Notes under the pieces: generated by a model
What the model saw: only the letters and a program-made list of their open reading frames with translations
Databases searched by the model: none
Told to the model about the DNA's origin: nothing
Translations under genes and position numbers: made by a program
In this document: positions 8,240 to 16,365 of the stretch, one piece after another
Layout of the letters: each line of letters opens with the position of its first letter
Position numbering within the stretch: the first letter of the stretch is position 1
NCBI GenBank assembly: GCA_049317725.1
Contig: JBMOHS010000002.1
Span: forward strand, 1-61,258
Direction: 5' to 3'
Length of the DNA stretch: 61,258 nt
From: CAIOZW01 sp049317725
GTDB lineage: Bacteria; Acidobacteriota; Blastocatellia; RBC074

Positions 8240-8941
8240 ATGCGAAAAATCGCGATCCCTGTCCTCTTCGTCCTTCTGCACTTCTCCCTCACGTCTGTGG
8301 GAAGCGCCAGTCCGAAGACCGACGCCCGAGAGCGGGCCAAACTGGCGGCGCAGGCCTTTACCCAAATCATGGAGGCACCAGACCAAGGGATTCCTCAGGA
8401 TCTCTTGGATCGGGCCCATTGCGTGGCGGTCTTTCCAGGCCTCAAGAAGGGCGGGTTCATTTTCGGCGGCCAGTACGGCAAGGGGCTGATCTCCTGCCGG
8501 CGCGCCGGTGGATCCTGGGGATCTCCGGCCTTCTTCCGCATCGGCGGAGGAAGTGTCGGCCTGCAGATCGGGGGGCAGAAAGTCGACCTGATTCTGCTGA
8601 TCATGAACCGGACGGGAGTCGAAGGGCTCCTCCAGAACAAGTTCGAGATGGGGGCTGGGGCCGCTGTCTCCGCGGGGCCAGTCGGACGGAACACGTCAGC
8701 CTCGACCGACTTGCTTCTCAAAGCGCAGGTGGTCTCCTACTCCCGCAGCCGTGGCCTCTTCGCGGGACTCGAACTGAAGGGCGCTGTGCTGACACAAGAC
8801 AAGGATGCGAATGAGGGCACCTACGAAACGCAGGTCTCCGCTCGGGACATCATCGTTGAAGGCAAGGTTCGGACCCCTCCGCAGATCCGTCCTTTCCCAC
8901 AAGTGCTCGAAAAGTACTCTCCCAAGGGGGATCCGCGCTAG
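8240..8941 (+). CDS. SYLF/YSC84 domain lipid-binding-like exported protein
   Basis: This 233-residue protein has a Sec signal peptide (IAIPVLFVLLHFSLTSVGSA). A SYLF domain follows: AHCVAVFPGLKKGGFIFGG, GGSWGSPAFFRIGGGSVGLQ, DLILLIMN and a final GLFAGLELKGAVL. In eukaryotes the YSC84 (SYLF) domain binds phosphoinositides; bacterial exported homologues are widespread but of unknown role, presumably at the envelope. A GGGAG site lies 8 bp before the ATG. It converges with fcl, and the two stop codons share the tetranucleotide CTAG at 8938-8941. Confidence 0.9.
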   Translation: MRKIAIPVLFVLLHFSLTSVGSASPKTDARERAKLAAQAFTQIMEAPDQGIPQDLLDRAHCVAVFPGLKKGGFIFGGQYGKGLISCRRAGGSWGSPAFFRIGGGSVGLQIGGQKVDLILLIMNRTGVEGLLQNKFEMGAGAAVSAGPVGRNTSASTDLLLKAQVVSYSRSRGLFAGLELKGAVLTQDKDANEGTYETQVSARDIIVEGKVRTPPQIRPFPQVLEKYSPKGDPR

Positions 8942-9915
8942 TGCGTGTCGATGGGGGGGCGGGCTGCCAAGGCTTCCCGGAGACGCTGCTCGCGGTACCA
9001 CTCGATCGTCTCCTGTAGCCCCTCCTCGAATCCGATGCGAGCCTGAAATCCGAACTCCCGCGAGGCGCGCGTCACATCCAAGCAACGGCGTGGCTGTCCG
9101 TCCGGTTGGGTCGGATCCCAGATCAGCTCCCCTTCGAATCCTGTCAATCGAGCGATCAGTGTCGCCAGATCGAGAATGGAGATCTCGAAGCCGGCCCCGA
9201 GGTTGACTGGTTCAGGGCTGTCGTAGCACTCCGTCGCCAGCAGAATCCCCTCCGCACAGTCGGCCGCGTGCAGGAACTCCCGCGTCGCCTTGCCACTGCC
9301 CCAGCAGACAACCCGGTCCGCACCCGTGTCAACGGCCTCAAGGCATTTCCGGATCAGGGCGGGGATGACGTGCGAACTTGCCAAGTCGAAGTTGTCACGA
9401 GGACCATAGAGGTTGACGGGCAGCAGATAGATCGACCGGAATCCGTACTGTTCCCGATAGGCCTGCGATTGCACCAGCATCATCTTCTTGGCCAGACCAT
9501 ACGGGGCATTGGTCTCTTCCGGGTACCCATTCCAGAGATCCTCTTCCCGGAAAGGAACGGGGGTCGATTTGGGATACGCGCAGATCGTGCCAAGCGCGAC
9601 AAACTTCGAGACCTGATGGTGCCGCGCCTCCTCCATCAACTGCACTCCCATCATGAGGTTGTCGTAAAAGTAGCGGCCCGGATTGGCCCGGTTGGCTCCA
9701 ATTCCACCGACAACGGCGGCGAGATGGATCACCAGATCCGGCCGCGTCTCGCGATAAAGACGTTGGATGTCGGGGAGTTGGACGAGGTCATACTCGCAGC
9801 GTCGAGGAACGATGATCGTCTCGGCCCCATGCTGCTGCAGCTTCTCGACGACATACGATCCGAGAAAGCCGCCTCCTCCAGTGACGACGACACGTTGGTA
9901 GGGGAAGGGACTCAA
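8938..9915 (-). CDS. fcl: GDP-L-fucose synthase
   Basis: This 325-residue extended SDR protein has a Rossmann motif VVVTGGGGFLGSYV at 10-23, VIHLAAVVGGIGANRANPG typical of GDP-fucose synthase, and the catalytic Y-x3-K in YGLAKKM. It epimerises and reduces GDP-4-keto-6-deoxymannose to GDP-L-fucose. The start is a TTG at 9915 whose last two bases form part of the gmd stop (TTGA overlap), so the two enzymes are translationally coupled. Product use is probably exopolysaccharide or LPS decoration. Confidence 0.93.
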   Translation of the reverse strand: MSPFPYQRVVVTGGGGFLGSYVVEKLQQHGAETIIVPRRCEYDLVQLPDIQRLYRETRPDLVIHLAAVVGGIGANRANPGRYFYDNLMMGVQLMEEARHHQVSKFVALGTICAYPKSTPVPFREEDLWNGYPEETNAPYGLAKKMMLVQSQAYREQYGFRSIYLLPVNLYGPRDNFDLASSHVIPALIRKCLEAVDTGADRVVCWGSGKATREFLHAADCAEGILLATECYDSPEPVNLGAGFEISILDLATLIARLTGFEGELIWDPTQPDGQPRRCLDVTRASREFGFQARIGFEEGLQETIEWYREQRLREALAARPPIDTH

Positions 9916-10931
9916 ACGGGGCCTCCTTGCTGGTGGTGTGATGCCCTGCAGCTCGCGACGTCCGCATCGACCATCATCCGGACCAATTCACGGAACGTGA
10001 CCCGCGGCTGCCAGCCGAGCTTTTCCCGCGCCTTGCTCGCGTCCCCGATGAGAAGGTCGACCTCGGCTGGCCGGAAGTAGCGTGGGTCGATTTCGACATA
10101 CGCCTGCCAGTCGAGCCCGAGATAGCCAAAGGCCTCGTCGAGAAATTCCCGCACCGTATGGCTCTCCCCGGTGGCGATGACAAAGTCTTCCGCTTCCGGT
10201 TGTTGCAGCATGCGCCACATGGCCTCGACGTAGTCCCCAGCAAAGCCCCAATCTCGTCGTGCCTCGAGGTTCCCCAGGTAGAGCCGGGACTGCAACCCGA
10301 GGGAGATGGCCGCCGCCGCCCGGGTAATCTTGCGCGTGACAAATGTCTCGCCGCGACGGGGGCTCTCGTGATTGAAGAGGATCCCGTTGCAGGCGAAGAG
10401 CCCGTAGCTCTCCCGGTAGTTGACGGTCACCCAGTAGGCATAGAGTTTCGCCGCCGCATAGGGGCTGCGTGGATAGAAGGGGGTGGTCTCACGCTGCGGG
10501 ATCTCTTGGGCTTTGCCGTAGAGTTCCGAGGAGGAGGCTTGATAGAAGCGTGTCTGGTGCAGGCCAGTCTCACGGATCGCTTCGAGCAGCCGCAGCGTCC
10601 CGAGTGCTCCGACCTCGGCGGTGTACTCGGGAATGTCGAAGCTGACGCGGACGTGCGATTGGGCACCGAGGTTGTAGATCTCGTCCGGCTGCACATCCCG
10701 CAGGATCTTGTTGAGCGAGCTGGCGTCGTTGAGGTCGCCGTAGACGAGATGCAGGCGTTTCCCCTGGACGTGCGGGTCTTGGTAGAGGTGGTCGATCCGT
10801 TCCGTGTTGAAGGTGCTCGCCCGGCGGATGATGCCGTAGACGTCATACCCCAATCCGAGCAGATACTCTGTCAAGTAGCTGCCATCCTGTCCCGTGATCC
10901 CAGTGATGAGTGCGCGTTTAGGGGTCTTCAC
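9912..10931 (-). CDS. gmd: GDP-mannose 4,6-dehydratase
   Basis: This 339-residue protein begins KTPKRALITGITGQDGSYL with the NADP-binding motif and contains the catalytic Y-x3-K in YAAAKLYAYW and NHESPRRGETFVTRKI, diagnostic of Gmd. It converts GDP-mannose to GDP-4-keto-6-deoxymannose, the substrate of the next gene. The GTG at 10931 is preferred. An upstream ATG at 11045 would add 38 atypical residues and run into the divergent HAD gene. Family length (340-370) agrees. Confidence 0.93.
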   Translation of the reverse strand: MKTPKRALITGITGQDGSYLTEYLLGLGYDVYGIIRRASTFNTERIDHLYQDPHVQGKRLHLVYGDLNDASSLNKILRDVQPDEIYNLGAQSHVRVSFDIPEYTAEVGALGTLRLLEAIRETGLHQTRFYQASSSELYGKAQEIPQRETTPFYPRSPYAAAKLYAYWVTVNYRESYGLFACNGILFNHESPRRGETFVTRKITRAAAAISLGLQSRLYLGNLEARRDWGFAGDYVEAMWRMLQQPEAEDFVIATGESHTVREFLDEAFGYLGLDWQAYVEIDPRYFRPAEVDLLIGDASKAREKLGWQPRVTFRELVRMMVDADVASCRASHHQQGGPV

Positions 10932-11038
10932 AGATCGGATGATATCCTTTCGCCCAAGGAGAGCCAAGGGGGGCAGACAGGATAGAGAAGGACGCGGTTG
11001 TTTTGTGAGGGGAGGCGGTGGTACTCTGCAGTTCTGAT

Positions 11039-11872
11039 ATGGCAATACATTTGTTGGCCCTCGACATCGATGGAACCCTCCTCAATTCCCGTGGGGAGCT
11101 GACAGAACGCAATCGCACGGCAATTGCGAACGCGCAATCAAGGGGAATCGAGGTGGTGCTGGTGACGGGGAGGCGCTTTGCCTCAGCGAGGATTCTGCTG
11201 CACGAACTGGCCTTGGATCTCCCCCTCGTTTCTCACAATGGGGCGTTGACCAAGGAGGTGGAGACCCTTGCGACCCTCGATTTCCAGCCCCTCGAAGAAG
11301 AGGCTGCCCGAGAGGTGATCGATCTTGGGCGGGAGGCCACTGCTGACATGATCTGTTGTGATGACCCACACGGGTTGGGCACGATGGTCATCGAAGGCAT
11401 CTCGTCGACCAACCGAGTCCTGCAGGGCTATCTCGCACGGTACCGCGATGCAGTCGTCGAGGTCGAGGACCTCCGGGCTTACCTGGATCACGCACCGATT
11501 CAGATGATGTTCTCCGGGTCTTGTCGATTGATGGACCAACTGACGGATCGATTAGAGGCCGCGCTTGGCGATCGGGCGCAAATCTTCCAGACTCGCTACC
11601 GATCTCACGATCTGACGATCCTTGATGTTCTGGGCGCGACCGCTTCCAAGGGGCAGACCCTGGCCGCTTATGCTGAGCGACTGGGGATCTCCCGCGAAGA
11701 GGTCATGGCCATTGGCGATAATCACAATGATCTTTCGATGCTGCAGTATGCTGGCTATGGCGTTCTCATGGGGAATGCCGACCCAGAGATGAAGGGCGTC
11801 GAAGGACTCTACCTGACCACTTCCAATGATGAGGATGGGGTCGCGATTGCGATTGATAGGATGATAGGATAG
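11039..11872 (+). CDS. Cof-type HAD-superfamily phosphatase
   Basis: This 277-residue protein has motif I LLALDIDGTLLNS (residues 5-17, nucleophile in DIDGT), motif III with TASKGQTL, and motif IV VMAIGDNHNDLSML. These define the Cof/YbiV IIB cap subfamily, soluble sugar-phosphate or FMN/PLP phosphatases with broad specificity. Substrate is not predictable. The last codons (DRMIG, stop) are written by the repeated TAGGAT units described separately. It is divergent from gmd, with about 107 bp between starts. Confidence 0.9.
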   Translation: MAIHLLALDIDGTLLNSRGELTERNRTAIANAQSRGIEVVLVTGRRFASARILLHELALDLPLVSHNGALTKEVETLATLDFQPLEEEAAREVIDLGREATADMICCDDPHGLGTMVIEGISSTNRVLQGYLARYRDAVVEVEDLRAYLDHAPIQMMFSGSCRLMDQLTDRLEAALGDRAQIFQTRYRSHDLTILDVLGATASKGQTLAAYAERLGISREEVMAIGDNHNDLSMLQYAGYGVLMGNADPEMKGVEGLYLTTSNDEDGVAIAIDRMIG

Positions 11873-11990
11873 TAGGACGAATAGGTCCTACAGTTCGAGT
11901 TTGGTTAATATGGCTAACCCGTCCTATCGGTCCTATTCTTCCTAGAAATCCTATCCTGGAAATCCTATGAAAAACCGAACAGCAGTAATA
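11852..11990. repeat. TAGGA/TCCTA inverted repeat array between HAD and cyclophilin genes
   Basis: The left part (11856-11890) carries repeated GATAGGAT and TAGGAC units on the plus strand. The right part (11931-11969) carries the complementary TCCTATC, TCCTATT and ATCCTAT units. Together they form an imperfect inverted repeat of roughly 110 bp with a loop around 11891-11930. The left arm encodes the HAD stop codon and the right arm ends at the cyclophilin ATG, so it could fold in mRNA and occlude the ribosome site. A comparable short-unit repeat exists at the ltaE/cmk junction. Confidence 0.7.
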
Positions 11991-12413
11991 GAAACCAACA
12001 AGGGAACGATCCGATTTCTGCTTTACGAGGATCTGGCGCCGATCACGGCCGCCAACTTCATCGAGCTGGCGGAGCGGAAGTTCTATGATGGGCTGACCTT
12101 TCACCGGGTCGAGCCGGGGTTTGTCATTCAGGGGGGATGTCCCTGGGGCAATGGCATGGGAGGCTCCGAGAAGAAGATCCCGCTCGAAGTGACGCCCGAG
12201 CTGAAGCACGGGGAGGCGGGGGCCGTCGCCATGGCCCGTTCCTCCGATCCCAACAGCGCCAGTTCCCAGTTCTACATCACGCTGGGGCCGGCCGCCTTTC
12301 TCGACAATAACTATGCGGTCTTTGGCCGTGTCATCGAGGGGCAGTCGGTCGTCAATTCGATCCGCGTTGGAGACAAGATGACGCAGGTATCGATTGTCGA
12401 AGAGGGAAGCTGA
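11967..12413 (+). CDS. Peptidyl-prolyl cis-trans isomerase, cyclophilin type
   Basis: This 148-residue compact cyclophilin lacks a signal peptide and is therefore cytosolic. Key motifs are NRTAVIETNKGTIRFLLYED, FHRVEPGFVIQGG (catalytic Arg in FHR), SSQFYITL and NYAVFGRVIEG. It should catalyse proline isomerisation in protein folding. The start ATG abuts the repeat array, and GGAAATCCT upstream offers only a weak Shine-Dalgarno. It converges with the sirtuin gene, whose stop is 9 bp away. Confidence 0.93.
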   Translation: MKNRTAVIETNKGTIRFLLYEDLAPITAANFIELAERKFYDGLTFHRVEPGFVIQGGCPWGNGMGGSEKKIPLEVTPELKHGEAGAVAMARSSDPNSASSQFYITLGPAAFLDNNYAVFGRVIEGQSVVNSIRVGDKMTQVSIVEEGS

Positions 12414-12421
12414 CGAGCCGC

Positions 12422-13165
12422 TCAGACTGTTGCCAAGCCGATGAGTCGCGGAAGGGCTTCGCCGATCTCCTCCCGGAGGACCAAGTCGGCCACTTCGTCG
12501 AGAGGGGTCTCCGTCCGATTGAGAATCAGCAGGGCGGCTCCGTGCCGCTTGGCGATCTCTGGCAGTTGGCAAGCAGGCTGGACGACGAGGGATGAGCCGG
12601 CGACGATCATGATCTCGCACGATCGTGAAGCGGCGACTGCGTCCTCGAATGCGCGGGCGGGTAACGCCTGCCCAAAAGAGACCGTCGCCGGCTTCAGGTA
12701 GCCGCCGCAGTCGCGGCACTCGGGTGCTGGCTCTCCCTCCAACACGCGCACCACCGCCTCTTCCATCGAAGTCCGCGCGTGGCAACGCAGGCATTCGACC
12801 TCCCGGGTGGTACCGTGGAGTTCGATCACTCGGGTGTTGCCTGCCTTCTGGTGCAGACCGTCGATATTCTGGGTGATGAGCCTTTGGAGCCGGCCCTGCC
12901 GCTCCAGCTCGACAAAGGCGAGATGGCCAGGATTGGGCTTGGCATCGCGCATCTCGGGCCATATGGCCACCTTCTGTCGCCAGTGTTCGACCCGGGCCTC
13001 GTGGTCGCGGACAAACTCTCCATATTCCACGGTGCGATTGTTCGCCCAGATTCCCGAGGGGCTTCGAAAGTCTGGAATCCCCGATTCAGTGGAGATGCCA
13101 GCCCCCGTGAATCCGACAATTCGATGGGTCTGTTGAATGAGCGTCTGGGCTTCGGCGAAATTCAT
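12422..13165 (-). CDS. NAD-dependent protein deacylase, Sir2 family
   Basis: This 247-residue protein has the NAD-binding GAGISTESGIPDFRSPSGIW at 17-36, TQNIDGLHQKAG, the catalytic His in ELHGT, and a zinc ribbon of two CxxC pairs (CLRCH and CRDCG). It removes acetyl or other acyl groups from lysines using NAD. The start at 13165 is supported by AAGGAG with 8-bp spacing. It is divergent from moaA. Confidence 0.93.
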   Translation of the reverse strand: MNFAEAQTLIQQTHRIVGFTGAGISTESGIPDFRSPSGIWANNRTVEYGEFVRDHEARVEHWRQKVAIWPEMRDAKPNPGHLAFVELERQGRLQRLITQNIDGLHQKAGNTRVIELHGTTREVECLRCHARTSMEEAVVRVLEGEPAPECRDCGGYLKPATVSFGQALPARAFEDAVAASRSCEIMIVAGSSLVVQPACQLPEIAKRHGAALLILNRTETPLDEVADLVLREEIGEALPRLIGLATV

Positions 13166-13298
13166 CTGGTCTGCTCCTTGAGGTGTCAGGCTTGGGCACG
13201 GCTTTGGTAGAGGATCCCCCGAGGTGACTTTCCTCCGGGGCGCTGCTAAGATAACACTCTTTTCCCAGTCTTGCTGGAAAAAGGGAGCAGTGACTGAG

Positions 13299-14306
13299 AT
13301 GCCGATCAGAGAAACAGCAACCTTACAAGATAAGCATGGCCGGGCGATTCGCGACCTGCGGATCTCGGTCACCGACCGGTGTAATTTTCGGTGTTTCTAC
13401 TGCATGCCGACCGAGGCGATGGAGTGGCGACCGAAGGCAGAGATTCTCAGCTATGAAGAGATTCTGACCCTGACGGAGATCTTTGTTTCGTTGGGGATCG
13501 ACAAGTTGCGAGTGACGGGGGGAGAGCCGATGCTCCGCCAGGACGTCGAGCAGCTGATCCGACAACTGGCACAACTCCCTGGGGTGAGCGATCTGGCGAT
13601 GACGACCAACGCCCACTTTCTGGCGGGGCGAGCCGGCGCACTCCGGGAGGCAGGCTTGCGTCGCATCACGATCAGCCTCGATTCCCTGACGCCGGATCGC
13701 TTCGCGTTGATGACGGGACGGAACGAGCTCGATCGGGTGCTGGCGGGGATCGAGGCGGCGGTCGAGGCGGGGCTTTCGCCAGTCAAGATCAACTGTGTGG
13801 TCATTCGGGGGGTCAACGATGACCAAGTCCTCGCCTTCGCTGCATTGGCGCGGGAGAAGGGGGTTCGCGTCCGCTTCATCGAATTCATGCCCCTCGACAA
13901 CGGCAAGGTCTGGCGTCGTGAGATGGTCGTTCCAGGGGAGGAGCTCCGCGCGAGGATTGCCGCACAGTATCCGCTGGTCCGGGTCTCCGCCGATCATCCC
14001 GCCGAGACCGCCCGGCGCTGGCGCTTTGCCGATGGAGCCCCCGGAGAAGTTGGGTTCATCAACCCGGTGACGCAACCCTTCTGTGGCCATTGCAGCCGGA
14101 TCCGGCTGACGGCCGACGGGATGATCCGAACCTGCCTCTTCTCGACGATTGAGTACCCTCTCAAGCAACTCCTCCGGGACGGAGCGGACCGGGCGACGCT
14201 GATCGACTTCATCCACGCCGCGGTCGCGCAAAAGGAGGAGCGCCATCACATCAATGACCCCGACTTTGTTCAGCCATTGCGGACGATGTCCTGTATCGGG
14301 GGTTAA
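13299..14306 (+). CDS. moaA: GTP 3',8-cyclase (molybdenum cofactor synthesis)
   Basis: This 335-residue radical SAM enzyme has the N-terminal cluster motif CNFRCFYC (C-x3-C-x2-C), VTGGEPMLR, a C-terminal second cluster (CGHCSRIRLTADG then CLF) and the essential C-terminal Gly-Gly. It converts GTP to 3',8-cyclo-dihydro-GTP in molybdopterin synthesis. The ATG at 13299 has AAGGGAG 11 bp upstream. No other moa gene is present in the window. It is followed 50 bp later by thiC, another radical SAM enzyme, and probably shares its transcript. Confidence 0.95.
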   Translation: MPIRETATLQDKHGRAIRDLRISVTDRCNFRCFYCMPTEAMEWRPKAEILSYEEILTLTEIFVSLGIDKLRVTGGEPMLRQDVEQLIRQLAQLPGVSDLAMTTNAHFLAGRAGALREAGLRRITISLDSLTPDRFALMTGRNELDRVLAGIEAAVEAGLSPVKINCVVIRGVNDDQVLAFAALAREKGVRVRFIEFMPLDNGKVWRREMVVPGEELRARIAAQYPLVRVSADHPAETARRWRFADGAPGEVGFINPVTQPFCGHCSRIRLTADGMIRTCLFSTIEYPLKQLLRDGADRATLIDFIHAAVAQKEERHHINDPDFVQPLRTMSCIGG

Positions 14307-14356
14307 TCTCGACGATCCTCTCCGTGGGTCATTCGGTTTCGATAAGGAAATGAGTT

Positions 14357-16270
14357 ATGAGCACTGAACTGAACAGGACGAGCCAAGAGACCAGTTTTCC
14401 AGCCTCGGGTCGAGTCTACAAGGTGGGCCAGCAATCAGGCGTGCGCGTGCCCTTTCGTCAGATCCGACAGCATGTGACGCGGACGCTCAATGAGTCGATC
14501 GAGGTCAATGATCCCGTCTACGTGTACGATACGAGTGGGCCGTGGGGAGACCCCGTCTACCAAGGAGACGTTCGGGATGGCTTACCGCCACTTCGCCGGG
14601 AGTGGATCCTTTCGCGAGGAGATGTCGAGGAGTATACGGGCCGCGATGTGACGCCCGTCGACAATGGCTATCGGACCACGGAAGAGGCCCTCTACGCGCG
14701 TGAGAAGGCGCGCGGGCGCCTGGAGGAGTTTCCCGGGTTGCGTCGGGCCCCGCTTCGGGCCAGAAGCGGTCATCGGGTGACCCAGATGCACTATGCCCGG
14801 CGGGGGATCATCACCCCGGAGATGGAGTTCATCGCTCTCCGGGAGAACCTCTTTCGCGAGGAGGGGTACCGGGAGCTGGAGCGGACGGGCAAGTCCCGGC
14901 AGGACCTCTTCTTCACCCATCCCGGGGAGAGCTTCGGGGCGGCACTGCCCCGTTTCGTGACCCCAGAGTTCGTGCGGGACGAAGTCGCCCGTGGTCGTGC
15001 CATCATTCCCGCCAACATCAACCACCCGGAATCGGAGCCGATGATCATCGGGCGGAACTTCCTGGTGAAGATCAACGCCAACATTGGCAACTCCGCCGTC
15101 GCCTCCTCGATCGAGGAGGAGGTCGAGAAGATGCGCTGGGCGACCCATTGTGGGGCCGACACCGTCATGGATCTCTCGACGGGCAAGAATATCCACGCGA
15201 CACGGGAGTGGATCCTTCGCAACTCTCCCGTCCCGATCGGAACCGTTCCGATCTACCAAGCGCTGGAGAAGGTCGGGGGGAAGGCGGAGGAACTGACTTG
15301 GGAGATCTTCCGTGACACCTTGATCGAGCAGGCCGAGCAAGGGGTCGACTACTTCACGATCCACGCCGGAGTCCGGCTCGCTTACATCCCACTCACTGCC
15401 CGCCGAATGACGGGCATCGTCTCGCGGGGCGGCTCGATCATGGCCAAATGGTGCCTCGCGCACCATCGGGAGAGCTTTCTCTACACGCACTTCCGCGAGA
15501 TCTGCGAGATCATGGCGGCCTACGATGTCAGCTTCTCCCTTGGCGATGGGCTGCGACCGGGATCGCTCGCTGATGCCAACGACGAGGCGCAGTTTGCCGA
15601 ACTCGAAACCCTCGGAGAGCTGACGACCATTGCCTGGGAATCGGACTGCCAAGTGATGATCGAAGGACCTGGCCACGTCCCGATGCACCTCATCCGCGAG
15701 AACATGGAGAAGCAGTTGACGCTCTGTCACGAGGCTCCGTTCTACACCCTCGGGCCGCTGACGACCGACATTGCCCCCGGCTACGACCATATCACTTCCG
15801 CGATTGGCGCGGCGATGATTGGCTGGTATGGAACGGCCATGCTCTGCTATGTCACCCCCAAGGAGCATCTTGGGCTGCCCGATCGCAAGGATGTCAAGGA
15901 CGGCGTGATCGCCTACAAGATTGCCGCACACGCGGCGGATCTCGCCAAGGGCCATCCTGGCGCGCAGCTTCGCGACAACGCCCTCTCCAAGGCCCGCTTC
16001 GAGTTTCGCTGGGAGGATCAGTTCAATCTCTCTCTCGATCCGGAGACGGCCCGCGACTTCCACGATGAAACATTGCCCCAGGAGGGAGCTAAGACCGCGC
16101 ACTTCTGTTCGATGTGCGGTCCTCACTTCTGCTCGATGAAGATTACCCAGGATGTGCGGGACTTCGCCGCAAAGATCGGCCTCGATGAGCAGGCGGCGCT
16201 CGAGGCAGGGATGGCCGAGAAGGCGGATGAGTTCAAACAGATCGGCGCAGAGATCTACGTCAAAGCCTGA
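14357..16270 (+). CDS. thiC: Phosphomethylpyrimidine synthase
   Basis: This full-length 637-residue ThiC carries the family hallmarks MHYARRGIITPEMEFIA, GADTVMDLSTGKNI, QALEKVGG and the C-terminal [4Fe-4S] motif CSMCGPHFCSM. It rearranges 5-aminoimidazole ribotide into HMP-phosphate for thiamine. An AAGGAAATG-like site precedes the ATG at 14357. Unlike most thiC genes there is no room for, and no trace of, a TPP riboswitch in the 50-bp leader, consistent with read-through from moaA. Confidence 0.97.
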   Translation: MSTELNRTSQETSFPASGRVYKVGQQSGVRVPFRQIRQHVTRTLNESIEVNDPVYVYDTSGPWGDPVYQGDVRDGLPPLRREWILSRGDVEEYTGRDVTPVDNGYRTTEEALYAREKARGRLEEFPGLRRAPLRARSGHRVTQMHYARRGIITPEMEFIALRENLFREEGYRELERTGKSRQDLFFTHPGESFGAALPRFVTPEFVRDEVARGRAIIPANINHPESEPMIIGRNFLVKINANIGNSAVASSIEEEVEKMRWATHCGADTVMDLSTGKNIHATREWILRNSPVPIGTVPIYQALEKVGGKAEELTWEIFRDTLIEQAEQGVDYFTIHAGVRLAYIPLTARRMTGIVSRGGSIMAKWCLAHHRESFLYTHFREICEIMAAYDVSFSLGDGLRPGSLADANDEAQFAELETLGELTTIAWESDCQVMIEGPGHVPMHLIRENMEKQLTLCHEAPFYTLGPLTTDIAPGYDHITSAIGAAMIGWYGTAMLCYVTPKEHLGLPDRKDVKDGVIAYKIAAHAADLAKGHPGAQLRDNALSKARFEFRWEDQFNLSLDPETARDFHDETLPQEGAKTAHFCSMCGPHFCSMKITQDVRDFAAKIGLDEQAALEAGMAEKADEFKQIGAEIYVKA

Positions 16271-16291
16271 TCAACTTCGATCGCCAGAAAG

Positions 16292-16346
16292 AACGGGCGG
16301 GCCCGTCGATTGCGGTTTGGAGGCCGCCGACAAGCCCGCCCGTTTT
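16292..16346. terminator. Bidirectional intrinsic terminator between thiC and the acylase gene
   Basis: A perfect 11-bp stem (16292-16302 with 16334-16344) lies 22 bp after thiC. It has AA at its 5' foot and TTTT at its 3' foot, so it can serve both convergent genes. Confidence 0.85.
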
Positions 16347-16365
16347 GCGTCTCCACTGCCTCGGG

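Noticed and set aside
11766..12962. A 398-codon minus-strand frame spanning the HAD-cyclophilin junction and running into the sirtuin gene
   Set aside because: It crosses three real genes in another frame and reads through the repeat array, producing low-complexity sequence.
14307..14356. A TPP riboswitch before thiC
   Set aside because: The 50-bp spacer is too short, and no CTGAGA-like THI core is present.
14582..16126. A 514-codon minus-strand frame opposite thiC
   Set aside because: ThiC is complete and conserved on the plus strand; the antisense product is Asp/Arg/Leu-rich shadow sequence.
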